DNA from: Parcubacteria group bacterium
Lineage (GTDB): Bacteria > Patescibacteriota > Minisyncoccia > UBA6257 > JACRHY01
DNA: 21,760 nucleotides
Direction of reading: 5' to 3'
Assembly (NCBI GenBank): GCA_016215765.1
Contig: JACRHY010000036.1
Coordinates: 1-21,760 of the forward strand
A program made the translations under genes and the position numbers. The notes under the pieces were generated by a model that searched no databases, was not told where the DNA came from, and was given only the letters and a program-made list of their open reading frames with translations. Shown in pieces: positions 1 through 6,710 of the stretch (its first letter is position 1; each line of letters begins with the position of its first letter).

Positions 1-183
1 AAGCAAAAATATCCGGACGTCGTCAAGGTCTATTACATCGGTCATTCCTTGAGCGACGCTTTCAGCAAAGAATTTTGCGGCGGACCGCACGTTGGCCACT
101 TGCTTGAAATCGGCAAATTTAGGATAACGAAAGAAGAAGCGGTTGGAGCGGGGATCAGGCGGATAAAAGCGGCAATTGACTAA
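1..183 (+). CDS. alaS: Alanyl-tRNA synthetase, C-terminal end (partial)
   Basis: The window opens inside a reading frame that ends with TAA at 181-183, giving 60 residues. They carry the zinc-binding C-x3-H element of the AlaRS editing (second additional) domain, seen as SKEFCGGPHV, followed by EIGKFRI and by AGIRRIKAAID, which match the end of that domain. AlaRS charges tRNA-Ala, and this domain hydrolyses mischarged Ser- or Gly-tRNA-Ala. In most bacteria the protein continues for well over 100 residues into a DHHA1/C-Ala region used for dimerisation and tRNA elbow contact. Here the stop comes immediately after the editing domain, so the C-Ala module is absent from this polypeptide. A T-to-L change is visible just after the CxxxH element (HVGHLLEIG where HVxxTGEIG is usual). 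Family assignment is secure; whether C-Ala is encoded elsewhere cannot be seen. Confidence 0.88.
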   Translation, partial: KQKYPDVVKVYYIGHSLSDAFSKEFCGGPHVGHLLEIGKFRITKEEAVGAGIRRIKAAID

Positions 184-218
184 TTTTGAAGAATTTGGTA
201 TAGTTGCTTTATAAAATT

Positions 219-247
219 TTCAAAAATCGGATATAGCGCGATATAAT
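219..247 (+). promoter_or_regulatory. Putative promoter of the coiled-coil gene cluster
   Basis: A -35-like TTCAAA (219-224) and a perfect TATAAT (242-247) are separated by 17 bp, 13 bp before the ATG at 261. This predicts a 5' leader of only about 6-7 nt. A second, weaker pair (TTGAAG 186-191, 18 bp, TATAAA 210-215) lies upstream in the same 77-bp AT-rich gap after alaS. Assigned by consensus match only. Confidence 0.5.
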
Positions 248-260
248 TATTTAATAATTT

Positions 261-2744
261 ATGAACGAAAAACACCAACCCACGCCTAAAGATATCAAAG
301 AGGCCAGAGTTATGCTTTCTAAAAAACAGCAAAGGGAAACAGCCATAAGAGAATCGCAATATAAATATGGCGGCGGCGAAAAAAGCGGCAAAGCGGATAA
401 AGACGAAACGCCAAAAAAATCCGACGCCGTTGATGTTTCCGGCTCTATAACGGAACAATTAACAACGCAATTAACAAAACGGGGAATCAAGCCGGGTGAA
501 ATAATAGCGGCGACGGCTGAGGCGGAACGCGCCAAGCGCGAACAGGCGGGTATTATGATAAAAAGGTTGGAAGAAATTTTAGAAATTCAAAAAAAAGAGG
601 GGAGTTTTCCGGCATTGCAAAGGATGGAAAAACAATTACTGGAGGCATATAATGAACTGGAGAAAAGCAGGGCGATGACGGGAAAGAGCAAGACAATATC
701 CGACCGGATCGCCCATTACGAAGAAAGAGTCCGGTTTCTTGACGCGGAACGCGTAAAAGCGCAGGAACAAAAAGATAAGTGGCTAGCCGAAAAGGAAGCG
801 GGTAAAAACAATAAATCATCTCAACCGGAAAAAAATATAAACAAAGGTCAAGAAACATCTCAAGAAAAAATGTCAAAAAACCCAGAAAAAAATCAAGAAA
901 AGTATGCGCAAAACGAAGCAGATCGGATAAAAAGAGAAGGCGAGGGTCGGGCAAGATTTGAAGAATTTGCCGGGAAACACCCCGAATACGCCGAAGAAAT
1001 TAAAACTTTACGGGAACGCGACTCGACGGGTATTCGGGCAGAAAAGGGATCGGAGGAATCTTTAATCCGGGAGATTGAAAGGATTAGGAAAGAGGGCTTG
1101 ATTTCAAAAGAAAAAGAGCTTTCCGAAAAGTATTTGAAAGAAGAGCGGGAAAAAAGAGAAAAACTCGATCCCATTTCTCGCACGAATTTATTTATAAAGG
1201 AGTATCCCCAACATGCCGAGCTGATTAAAAAGATGCAGGAATCTGCCGCAAAAGAAGGCCAAGTTTTCTATGTGGTTAACGAAGAGGCTATGCTGGAAAG
1301 GTTTAAAGATATTGAGAGAGTAAAAAAGGCGAAAGAATTAAGCGAGGGTCTTGCCGCTGAAAAAACCGAAAAAGGAACCGGGCGGGTGGAATCAGCCGGC
1401 GGAACTCCCGTGGAAGTCGGCAAAGCGAAAACGGCCGGCGGGGAATTCGTTGAGGGGGTTAAAACGGCGGGAGAAGAAGCCGAAGAAAAAGTCGAAGAAG
1501 TCAGCGAAAAGGCCGTGAACTTAGAAGGCCCTCCTCCTCCGACCCCCCCCGATCGCGAAGCCGAAAAGGAAAAACGCGCGGAAACGCCGCCTTTGGACTG
1601 TTATGATTTCGGTAGTTGCTGTGAAAAGGTCTCCGATGGCGTTAAAAGATTCGCGAAAAAACTTTACGAAGGAGTCAGAATGAACACGGTTGACCGCGCG
1701 AAGGTGTGGTTCAGTCAGAAATTATACGATTGGCACGATAAAAAATCCCGGAAATTCGCCGGTGAAGTTTCCGCCAATGACAAGCAAATCGTCGCTTTGG
1801 AAGCTCAAATTAAAAAACAGGAAGAGCGTCTCTCCGGACGTTTTGTCGGCGCGTCCGCTTCTTCACGCGAGCGGATTCACGCTTCCATTCAAAAAATGCG
1901 CATGCGCGTTGAGAAATTGGCGGCCGATAAAGAGAAAGTTCAGTCGCGGCTGGCTAACAGAGAAAATCACAAAAGGCGCTACGAAAATAAGCGAAAAGAC
2001 ATCGCCGCCGAAACGCTTGGCCGCATCGCCGAAGGTCTGCGCCCTTACGAGCTGAAAATCTCTTCTTTGAAAAATTGTAAAAATCAACTTGATTTAGAGG
2101 TAAAATCTCACACCGACAGGAAAAAGGAATTTCAAAATGAACTGGAGGCCCTGCGGCGGGAAATGGCCAATGCTCCAAAAGAAGAAAAGAAAGCCATCAA
2201 GGAAGAAATGGCGATTATTAAAGCCGAGTTAAAACAAACCGAGAAATATCTTAAAGGTTTAGTCAAAGAGCGGCAAAAAACGGAAAAGCGGCTGACTAAA
2301 TGGGATAAAGGATCTTCATATTGGCGGGACGCCCATAATGTTTTTTCAAGAATCGCCAACAGAGAAACCGTCTATTTTGAGAAAGAAACAAAGAAAAGCA
2401 GGGTAGAGGCAAAACTCGGAAGGCAAGAAATCTCCGCCGACGGCGGAAAAGCGGCGCCGGCGGAACGAAAAGAAGCTGCCGCGGAGATTCAGCCGTTGGG
2501 CGAGCGCCTTCAGAAATGGAACGATCTCTTCGCTTCTAAATTTCAGGTGCGTTTGTCCGATTTGGAAATGGCCGGAATCGTTTCCGGCGAGGTGAATCTG
2601 AGCGATTGGGGCGTTTCCGTCAATAATTTTGAAAGGATTCTGAACGATTACTACGTTTTTCAAACTGGCCGGGTGGACAGGAGAAAGCTTCCTTCCAATG
2701 ATGAGTTTGAAAAAATGGTCGCCATTATGAAAAGGTGGGAATAA
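261..2744 (+). CDS. Large charged coiled-coil protein of unknown function (827 aa)
   Basis: I do not recognise this family. The 827-residue product is extremely rich in Lys, Glu, Arg and Ala, with no signal peptide and no hydrophobic membrane segment, so it is probably cytoplasmic. The N-terminal half (about 1-400) is almost all heptad-like charged sequence. It contains two diverged copies of a segment of about 58 residues (233-291 and 308-364), each starting with F-x(5)-P-x-x-A-E-x-I-K. A Pro-rich hinge (GPPPPTPPD, about 422-430) is followed by a Cys cluster (CYDFGSCC) and a segment with aromatic residues (KVWFSQKLYDWHDKK). A second long coiled coil covers about 500-690, and the last 80 residues look like a small folded domain (LSDLEMAGIVSGEVNLSDWG, ending MAIMKRWE-like). 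The two following small genes have similar composition and probably form an operon with it. A structural or scaffolding role is only an inference from the coiled coils. Confidence 0.9.
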   Translation: MNEKHQPTPKDIKEARVMLSKKQQRETAIRESQYKYGGGEKSGKADKDETPKKSDAVDVSGSITEQLTTQLTKRGIKPGEIIAATAEAERAKREQAGIMIKRLEEILEIQKKEGSFPALQRMEKQLLEAYNELEKSRAMTGKSKTISDRIAHYEERVRFLDAERVKAQEQKDKWLAEKEAGKNNKSSQPEKNINKGQETSQEKMSKNPEKNQEKYAQNEADRIKREGEGRARFEEFAGKHPEYAEEIKTLRERDSTGIRAEKGSEESLIREIERIRKEGLISKEKELSEKYLKEEREKREKLDPISRTNLFIKEYPQHAELIKKMQESAAKEGQVFYVVNEEAMLERFKDIERVKKAKELSEGLAAEKTEKGTGRVESAGGTPVEVGKAKTAGGEFVEGVKTAGEEAEEKVEEVSEKAVNLEGPPPPTPPDREAEKEKRAETPPLDCYDFGSCCEKVSDGVKRFAKKLYEGVRMNTVDRAKVWFSQKLYDWHDKKSRKFAGEVSANDKQIVALEAQIKKQEERLSGRFVGASASSRERIHASIQKMRMRVEKLAADKEKVQSRLANRENHKRRYENKRKDIAAETLGRIAEGLRPYELKISSLKNCKNQLDLEVKSHTDRKKEFQNELEALRREMANAPKEEKKAIKEEMAIIKAELKQTEKYLKGLVKERQKTEKRLTKWDKGSSYWRDAHNVFSRIANRETVYFEKETKKSRVEAKLGRQEISADGGKAAPAERKEAAAEIQPLGERLQKWNDLFASKFQVRLSDLEMAGIVSGEVNLSDWGVSVNNFERILNDYYVFQTGRVDRRKLPSNDEFEKMVAIMKRWE

Positions 2745-2763
2745 AAAAAATAATAAATAAATT

Positions 2764-3033
2764 ATGGACACCAACAACAACACCGGGAACAATCAGAATC
2801 AAACAAGCGTGTTAGCCAAAGCGAAGCAACTCTCCGCCGCGATTAAAAAAGAAAACGACGATCTTAAGCGGAGGACGGCTGAATTGTCCGTCCGCGCCGA
2901 TCAGGACGATAAAGATCTTGAAAATCTTGAGAATAATCTCAAGCGGACGGAAATTGACGCCATCAACAAAATGGATACGGCGGTTTTTGAGTTTCTGTCC
3001 GCCGACGAGAAAGAAGAAGAAGAGAAAAAATAA
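2764..3033 (+). CDS. Small acidic coiled-coil protein of unknown function (89 aa)
   Basis: ATG at 2764 lies 19 bp after the preceding stop, in an AT-rich spacer without a Shine-Dalgarno sequence. The 89 residues begin with an Asn/Thr-rich head (MDTNNNTGNNQNQTS) and then form one likely helical stretch (about 17-70) with heptad-spaced Leu and Ile and alternating Lys and Asp/Glu. The tail is very acidic (SADEKEEEEKK). There is no Cys, no signal peptide and no membrane segment. The size and single-helix character suggest a coiled-coil partner of the large protein upstream, but that is inference from neighbourhood and composition. Codon use looks like that of its neighbours, which supports a real gene. 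No known family is recognised. Confidence 0.75.
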   Translation: MDTNNNTGNNQNQTSVLAKAKQLSAAIKKENDDLKRRTAELSVRADQDDKDLENLENNLKRTEIDAINKMDTAVFEFLSADEKEEEEKK

Positions 3034-3054
3034 AAAACGATTCAATCAACGAAA

Positions 3055-3222
3055 ATGAACGATAAAGAACTGGCGGAAGCGGTGGGGAAAATTCTTGACG
3101 ATTTCGCGAAAAAAACGCAAGCGCTCCATCGTGAATACGAGGAGGAGATCAGGAAGATTTTAAAAGAAATTGAGGAAAGAAAGATAAAAGAACTCAAAGA
3201 ACGCCTGAGGGACGCCTTATAA
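3055..3222 (+). CDS. Very small coiled-coil protein of unknown function (55 aa)
   Basis: An ORF of 55 codons runs from ATG 3055 to TAA 3220-3222, starting 21 bp after the 89-aa gene. It reads MNDKELAEAVGKILDDFAKK and continues as a single amphipathic helix with Leu/Ile at a and d positions, ending KELKERLRDAL. It has no Cys, signal peptide or membrane segment. Its size, strand, spacing and composition fit a third member of the charged coiled-coil cluster. The start has no Shine-Dalgarno sequence, as for most genes here. The protein is too short for family assignment, and I call it real because of the operon-like position and consistent coding bias. A 61-bp nested inverted repeat begins 17 bp after its stop. 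Confidence 0.65.
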   Translation: MNDKELAEAVGKILDDFAKKTQALHREYEEEIRKILKEIEERKIKELKERLRDAL

Positions 3223-3239
3223 AGGGTATTCTCCTCTTT

Positions 3240-3300
3240 TTGCGTCGTCGCTCGGAGAAAATGAGAATAAGTTCTCATTTTCTATCCTCGCTAGACGCAA
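3240..3300. repeat. Nested inverted-repeat element (61 bp)
   Basis: Outer arms TTGCGTC (3240-3246) and GACGCAA (3294-3300) enclose a perfect 12-bp inverted repeat, AGAAAATGAGAA (3256-3267) and TTCTCATTTTCT (3272-3283), with a 4-nt loop TAAG. The intervening flanks contain short direct repeats of TCGCT (3248-3252 and 3288-3292). There is no T-tract directly after the structure, so it is not a textbook intrinsic terminator, though it stands exactly between the end of the coiled-coil cluster and the next promoter. It could be a terminator, an mRNA 3'-end stabiliser or a small dispersed REP- or MITE-like element. Confidence 0.75.
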
Positions 3301-3312
3301 TAAATCGGCGGA

Positions 3313-3341
3313 TTGTTTCGGGAAGCGGATTCATTTATAAT
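3313..3341 (+). promoter_or_regulatory. Putative promoter of the FtsA-like gene, leaderless
   Basis: TTGTTT (3313-3318), a 17-bp spacer and a perfect TATAAT (3336-3341) precede the GTG start at 3349 by 7 bp. Transcription would begin at or within a base of the start codon. The -35 matches consensus at only 3 of 6 positions, whereas the -10 is perfect. Confidence 0.6.
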
Positions 3342-3348
3342 ATAGACA

Positions 3349-4545
3349 GTGAGCCGCTTAAAGAAAATTTCCCGTTTTGTGAACTCTCTTTTCGTTAAAG
3401 ACGGCGATTTTTTGGTTGTTGAAATATTCGGAGATTGCTCCAAGGCGACGGTTTTAAGAGCCGATTTCGCCGATAAAAGCGTCAACGTGCTGAAATGCCG
3501 GTTTTTTGAGACCAAAGAAAAAGACGTTTTTGGCGCTTTAAAAAAAATTACCAAGGGTTTGAGCGGATATAAAACGATTCTCGCGCTTGATTCCGATTTT
3601 GCCTACACCGTCAATTCATCCATAGGCATCATTCGCGACAATCCCAAGGAAACGATAACCGAAAGCGATCTGGACAATATTCTGTTTCAGGCCCTTTGGC
3701 GGTTTTTTGACCGCTATCGCGCGGCGGCGGCGGAACGTCTCGGTGTCGGCGACGTTGACGTCGTTTTGAGCGACATCAGAGTCGGCGAAATAAAATTGGA
3801 CGGACATAAAGTCATCAATCCCGTCGGTTTCAAGGCGAAAAGCGCGGAAATTGATTTAAGCGAAACGTTTATTTCAAGAAAGCTGTTTGATTTTTTGAAA
3901 ATTAACTTTTTCGGCGAGAAAAACGCTTTTGTCCGCGTAACGGAACTGGGAAGCGCGTGGGCTCATCTTTTATCCCGGAAATCCGGAAAGGAAAGCTCCG
4001 CTGTCGCTCTTTTGGCTTCCGCCCGCGCCGTTTTATTTTCTTCCGCTTCCGGCCGCGCTTTTTATCTTGATGAATTCAAGTGGGGCGGAGAAAATTTGCG
4101 GTCCGCTTTTTCCGGATATTTAAAAATTCCCGCCGAAGCGGCGGAAGCGGTAATCGGCCGGTATATCGCGCGCGACGCCTCGGAGAAATTTCTCCGCCAT
4201 TTCCAGAAAGTATTTTTGGAAGAATTTGAGATGTTTTTAAAGGGCCTAAAGTCGGTTTTTTCCTCGGCGAAATCCGCCGCGCCCGAAGTCGTCCATCTCG
4301 GCAGTTTTTGCGAATTGCCGGCCGTTGTTTTTGATAAAAAATTCGATTTTAAAATCGCGCCTCTTTCGCCGGAAGCGATATCGGAAATGTTCGGATTTCG
4401 TGTTAAAATGAAAAAATCAGCGGAGGCGGCTTTTGAAAAGCGGGCATTTTCCACCCTCGCCGTTTTTCTGGAAGCGCACTTCAACGGCAAAGAGGGAAAT
4501 TTAAACCGCCTTATAAGCCGCCGCGCGAAATGGCTGACGGGCTGA
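3349..4545 (+). CDS. FtsA-like actin-fold cell-division protein with degenerate ATP site
   Basis: 398 residues from a GTG start at 3349, chosen because it follows a good promoter directly. The layout matches FtsA: a segment like the FtsA 1C domain (DIRVGEIKLDGHKVINPVGF, with the characteristic NPVG) and, in subdomain 2, WGGENLRSAFSGYLKIPAEA, which resembles the FtsA stretch GG-x-x-L-x-x-x-(I/F)-x-x-x-L-x-x-x-x-x-x-A-E. FtsA tethers FtsZ filaments to the membrane. The C-terminus (LNRLISRRAKWLTG) looks like the amphipathic membrane-targeting helix of FtsA. The nucleotide-binding motifs are poorly conserved: phosphate-1 reads VEIFGDCSK (24-32), the expected DIGGGTTD-type phosphate-2 reads LASARAVLF (about 222-230), and the adenosine motif reads HLGSF (316-320) instead of a triple-Gly turn. 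I infer a protein that keeps the fold but binds ATP weakly or not at all. The related PilM family is an alternative. The next gene encodes a bitopic membrane protein. Confidence 0.72.
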   Translation: MSRLKKISRFVNSLFVKDGDFLVVEIFGDCSKATVLRADFADKSVNVLKCRFFETKEKDVFGALKKITKGLSGYKTILALDSDFAYTVNSSIGIIRDNPKETITESDLDNILFQALWRFFDRYRAAAAERLGVGDVDVVLSDIRVGEIKLDGHKVINPVGFKAKSAEIDLSETFISRKLFDFLKINFFGEKNAFVRVTELGSAWAHLLSRKSGKESSAVALLASARAVLFSSASGRAFYLDEFKWGGENLRSAFSGYLKIPAEAAEAVIGRYIARDASEKFLRHFQKVFLEEFEMFLKGLKSVFSSAKSAAPEVVHLGSFCELPAVVFDKKFDFKIAPLSPEAISEMFGFRVKMKKSAEAAFEKRAFSTLAVFLEAHFNGKEGNLNRLISRRAKWLTG

Positions 4546-4569
4546 ATGTCAAAGCGCCGCGTTAAATGA
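4546..4569 (+). other. Seven-codon mini-ORF bridging two genes
   Basis: The stop of the FtsA-like gene (TGA 4543-4545) is followed at once by ATG 4546, which opens MSKRRVK and ends at TGA 4567-4569. That TGA overlaps the ATG (4566-4568) of the next gene as ATGA. No Shine-Dalgarno sequence is present. The arrangement could let terminating ribosomes reinitiate, but a chance ORF this short is possible. Confidence 0.3.
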
Positions 4570-6275
4570 CGCCTATGAAAATAAAAATGCAAAAAATAAA
4601 CATCGGGCCCGCCGACAGCGCGGCGAAAGTGACCGAAGAAATAATTTCTTCCGTCGCGGAGGAAGTCGTTCTGCGCGTTCCCAAATTTTCCAGATTGGGG
4701 GAAGAGGCGGAAAATTTTGAGCTTTTAAAAAGAGAGGCCGACGCCGCCGGAAAAAAGATTTTTATTGAATCCGTGGACGATGACGTCTTGGAAATGGCGG
4801 AAAAAAGCGGCATTGAAGGGAGAAATCCCGTATTGAGATTCGGAAGCGGCAAAAGGCGGGTTTCCGACATAACGCCGTCGGTTTACTCAACCTATCCGGC
4901 CGGCCGTTTGCCGAAAGAGACGGAGGCGAAAGAGGATGGAGAACCGGAAAAAAAACCGGAAGAACAGCCGGCAATCCTTCATTTACGCGTAGAAAAAGAA
5001 GAAAAACCGCCGGCTTCCGAAGTTCTTTCCGCCGCCGAAAAGCGGAAATTTGAACGGGAGGAAAAAATTCCCATTCACGTTGAGGAAGCCGCGCCGGAAA
5101 CGATTTCGGTAAAATGGCGCCTGCCGGAAATATTTAGAAAAAGAAGGATTGTTTATTTTGCCGGAGCGGCGATTATTTTTCTGGCGGCGGCGGCTTATCT
5201 CGCTTTGACCGTTTTGCCTCGCGCCGCCGTTTCCGTGGTTTTAAAAAAGGCCGACTGGTCTTATGACGGAATCGTCGCGGTTGATAAAAACGCGGCCGAA
5301 AATGATCTGGATAAAATGAAAATTCCGGGACAAACCTTCGGTCCTTTGACAAAAAACGCGACGATGTCTTTCCCGGCTTCGCTGAAAAAAAGCGGCGAGC
5401 AGAAAGCCAAGGGGAAAATAAAGATATTCAACGCTTTCGGTCCGAACGCGCAAACACTGGTGGCGACAACCCGCTTTGAAGCGCCGGACGGCAAAATTTT
5501 TCGCATTGACGAAAAGGTAACCGTTCCCGGCGCTAAGGTCGTCGACGGACGGATGACGACCTCAAGCGTTGAAGTTTCGATTACGGCCGACAAGCCGGGA
5601 ACAGAATATAACATCGGATCCGTTGAAAAACTGACCGTTCCCGGATTTAAAGGCACTCCGAAGTATGACGGTTTTTACGGAGCGATTGAAGAGTCGTTAA
5701 GCGGCGGCTTTGTCGGCGAAACGGCGGCGCCGAGCGAGCAAGACCTTTCCGACGCGAAAAGCAAAATGGCGCAGGTTCTTCGGGATAATTTAAGCGCGGA
5801 GCTTGTCGGTCAGATGCCGGAGGGTTTTAAAACGGTTGACGGCGGATCGGTTTTTAAAATTCTCAGGGAAAACATCATTATAGGAAACGGCCAGGGGGAA
5901 AATTTCAGCGTTTTTGCCGAAGGAGAAATGTCCGGCTTCGCTTTTTCCGAGCAAACGCTTCGCGACCTGCTTGTCGCCAAAGGACGGAAAGAATCCGGCG
6001 ACGGCTTTCTCAATCCGAAAAACGTTGATTTAAGCTATGCCCCCGCGTCATCGGACTTTTCCGCCGGCGTGATGTCTTTGCCGGTAAAATTCGGCGTTTC
6101 TCTTGAGAGCGGCCTGGATCAGGAAGCGTTTAAGGGCTTGATTTCCGGCAAAAAGGAGGGCGAGCTGGGAGGGCTATCTTTCCCGGGAATTGAAAAAATC
6201 ACCGTTTCTTTCTGGCCTTTCTGGGTTCGGGAGGTTCCTTCCGGCGCGGCTCGCGTTAAAGTGAGCGCGGAGTAG
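4566..6275 (+). CDS. Bitopic membrane protein with baseplate-J-like extracytoplasmic region
   Basis: 569 residues. Residues 1 to about 190 are probably cytoplasmic: a small alpha/beta-like module (about 10-90, with VVLRVPKFSRLGEEAENFEL and LLKREADAAGKKIFIES) and then a Pro/Glu/Lys-rich linker. A membrane helix follows at about 195-217 (YFAGAAIIFLAAAAYLALTV). The remaining 350 residues should lie outside the membrane and resemble the baseplate-J-like proteins common in Patescibacteria: KGKIKIFNAFGPNAQTLVA, then TRFEAPDGKIFRI, then PGTEYNIGSVEKLTVPGFKG. The role of these proteins is unknown to me; the name reflects similarity to phage gp47/J, not a phage tail. The gene follows the FtsA-like gene after 20 bp, reminiscent of the PilM-PilN pairing of an actin-fold protein with a single-pass partner (inference). 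ATG 4575 is an alternative start. The ORF ends 54 bp before infA, which has its own promoter. Confidence 0.75.
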   Translation: MTPMKIKMQKINIGPADSAAKVTEEIISSVAEEVVLRVPKFSRLGEEAENFELLKREADAAGKKIFIESVDDDVLEMAEKSGIEGRNPVLRFGSGKRRVSDITPSVYSTYPAGRLPKETEAKEDGEPEKKPEEQPAILHLRVEKEEKPPASEVLSAAEKRKFEREEKIPIHVEEAAPETISVKWRLPEIFRKRRIVYFAGAAIIFLAAAAYLALTVLPRAAVSVVLKKADWSYDGIVAVDKNAAENDLDKMKIPGQTFGPLTKNATMSFPASLKKSGEQKAKGKIKIFNAFGPNAQTLVATTRFEAPDGKIFRIDEKVTVPGAKVVDGRMTTSSVEVSITADKPGTEYNIGSVEKLTVPGFKGTPKYDGFYGAIEESLSGGFVGETAAPSEQDLSDAKSKMAQVLRDNLSAELVGQMPEGFKTVDGGSVFKILRENIIIGNGQGENFSVFAEGEMSGFAFSEQTLRDLLVAKGRKESGDGFLNPKNVDLSYAPASSDFSAGVMSLPVKFGVSLESGLDQEAFKGLISGKKEGELGGLSFPGIEKITVSFWPFWVREVPSGAARVKVSAE

Positions 6276-6289
6276 AATGGCGTCCGCCC

Positions 6290-6319
6290 TTGACTCGCCA
6301 AGATTATCCGTGATAACAT
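6290..6319 (+). promoter_or_regulatory. Putative promoter of the infA-rpsI operon
   Basis: TTGACT (6290-6295; 5 of 6 consensus bases) is followed by a -10-like TAACAT (6314-6319, 18-bp spacer) or GATAAC (6312-6317, 16-bp spacer). infA starts at 6330, so the leader would be only a few nucleotides. The 54-bp spacer contains no other obvious signal. Confidence 0.5.
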
Positions 6320-6329
6320 TTCAAACTGC

Positions 6330-6551
6330 ATGAGCGATGGCAAGCAATTAACGAAGAAAGTTGACGGCGTCGTTGAAGAAGCGCTGCCGGGTTTAACTTT
6401 CAAGGTGCGGCTTGGCGACGGAAAGGAAATCCTTGCTCATCTTGCCGGAAAAATGAGAATTAATTACATTAAAATTCTTCCGGGGGATCGGGTAACGGTT
6501 GAGCTAGGCCAATACGACGACCGTCGCGGAAGAATCGTCAGACGGTTGTAA
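6330..6551 (+). CDS. infA: Translation initiation factor IF-1
   Basis: 73 residues, the normal IF-1 length (about 72), covering the whole S1-like OB fold: KVDGVVEEALPGLTFKVRL, then HLAGKMRINYIKILPGDRV and the ending DDRRGRIVRRL. IF-1 binds the ribosomal A site during initiation and works with IF-2 and IF-3. In IF-1 the usual wording of these motifs is G-x-V-x-E-x-L-P-N/G-x-x-F, H-x-x-G-K-M-R and Y-D-x-x-x-G-R-I-x-x-R, all present here. It heads the operon, with its own promoter, and rpmJ follows after 11 bp. No Shine-Dalgarno sequence precedes the ATG, in keeping with a predicted leader of only a few bases. Confidence 0.96.
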   Translation: MSDGKQLTKKVDGVVEEALPGLTFKVRLGDGKEILAHLAGKMRINYIKILPGDRVTVELGQYDDRRGRIVRRL

Positions 6552-6562
6552 TTTTTTTTATT

Positions 6563-6679
6563 ATGAAAGTCAGAGCTTCAGTCGGTAAAATTTGCAAGAA
6601 TTGCAAAACCGTCCGTCGAAAAGGGAGGGTTTACGTCGTCTGTAAAAAAAACGTCAAGCATAAACAAAGACAGGGCTAA
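6563..6679 (+). CDS. rpmJ: Ribosomal protein bL36
   Basis: A 38-codon ORF from ATG 6563 to TAA 6677-6679, the standard length for L36. The sequence opens MKVRASVGKICKNCK and ends NVKHKQRQG, nearly identical in form to other L36 proteins. The zinc ribbon is intact: Cys11, Cys14, Cys27 and His33. L36 is a small component of the large subunit near the peptidyl-transferase region. Its place between infA and rpsM is conserved in most bacteria. It is the zinc-binding paralogue type. Confidence 0.96.
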   Translation: MKVRASVGKICKNCKTVRRKGRVYVVCKKNVKHKQRQG

Positions 6680-6688
6680 TCAATAATT

Positions 6689-6710
6689 ATGAGATTACTA
6701 TGAGATTACT
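6689..6710 (+). repeat. 11-bp tandem duplication of the rpsM start region
   Basis: ATGAGATTACT occurs twice without a gap (6689-6699 and 6700-6710). The second copy is the rpsM start (M-R-L-L). The first copy has an out-of-frame ATG that reads MRLL and stops at TGA 6701-6703, overlapping the real ATG (6700-6702) as ATGA. Confidence 0.85.

Noticed and set aside
3340..3349. ATATAGACAG here and its reverse complement at 16390-16399 as a shared regulatory site
   Set aside because: A 10-bp AT-rich match overlapping a -10 box in one case is not convincing in a window of this size.
4566..6275. Phage tail baseplate gene marking a prophage
   Set aside because: The protein has a membrane helix, no other phage genes lie nearby, and this J-like family is a chromosomal feature of Patescibacteria.
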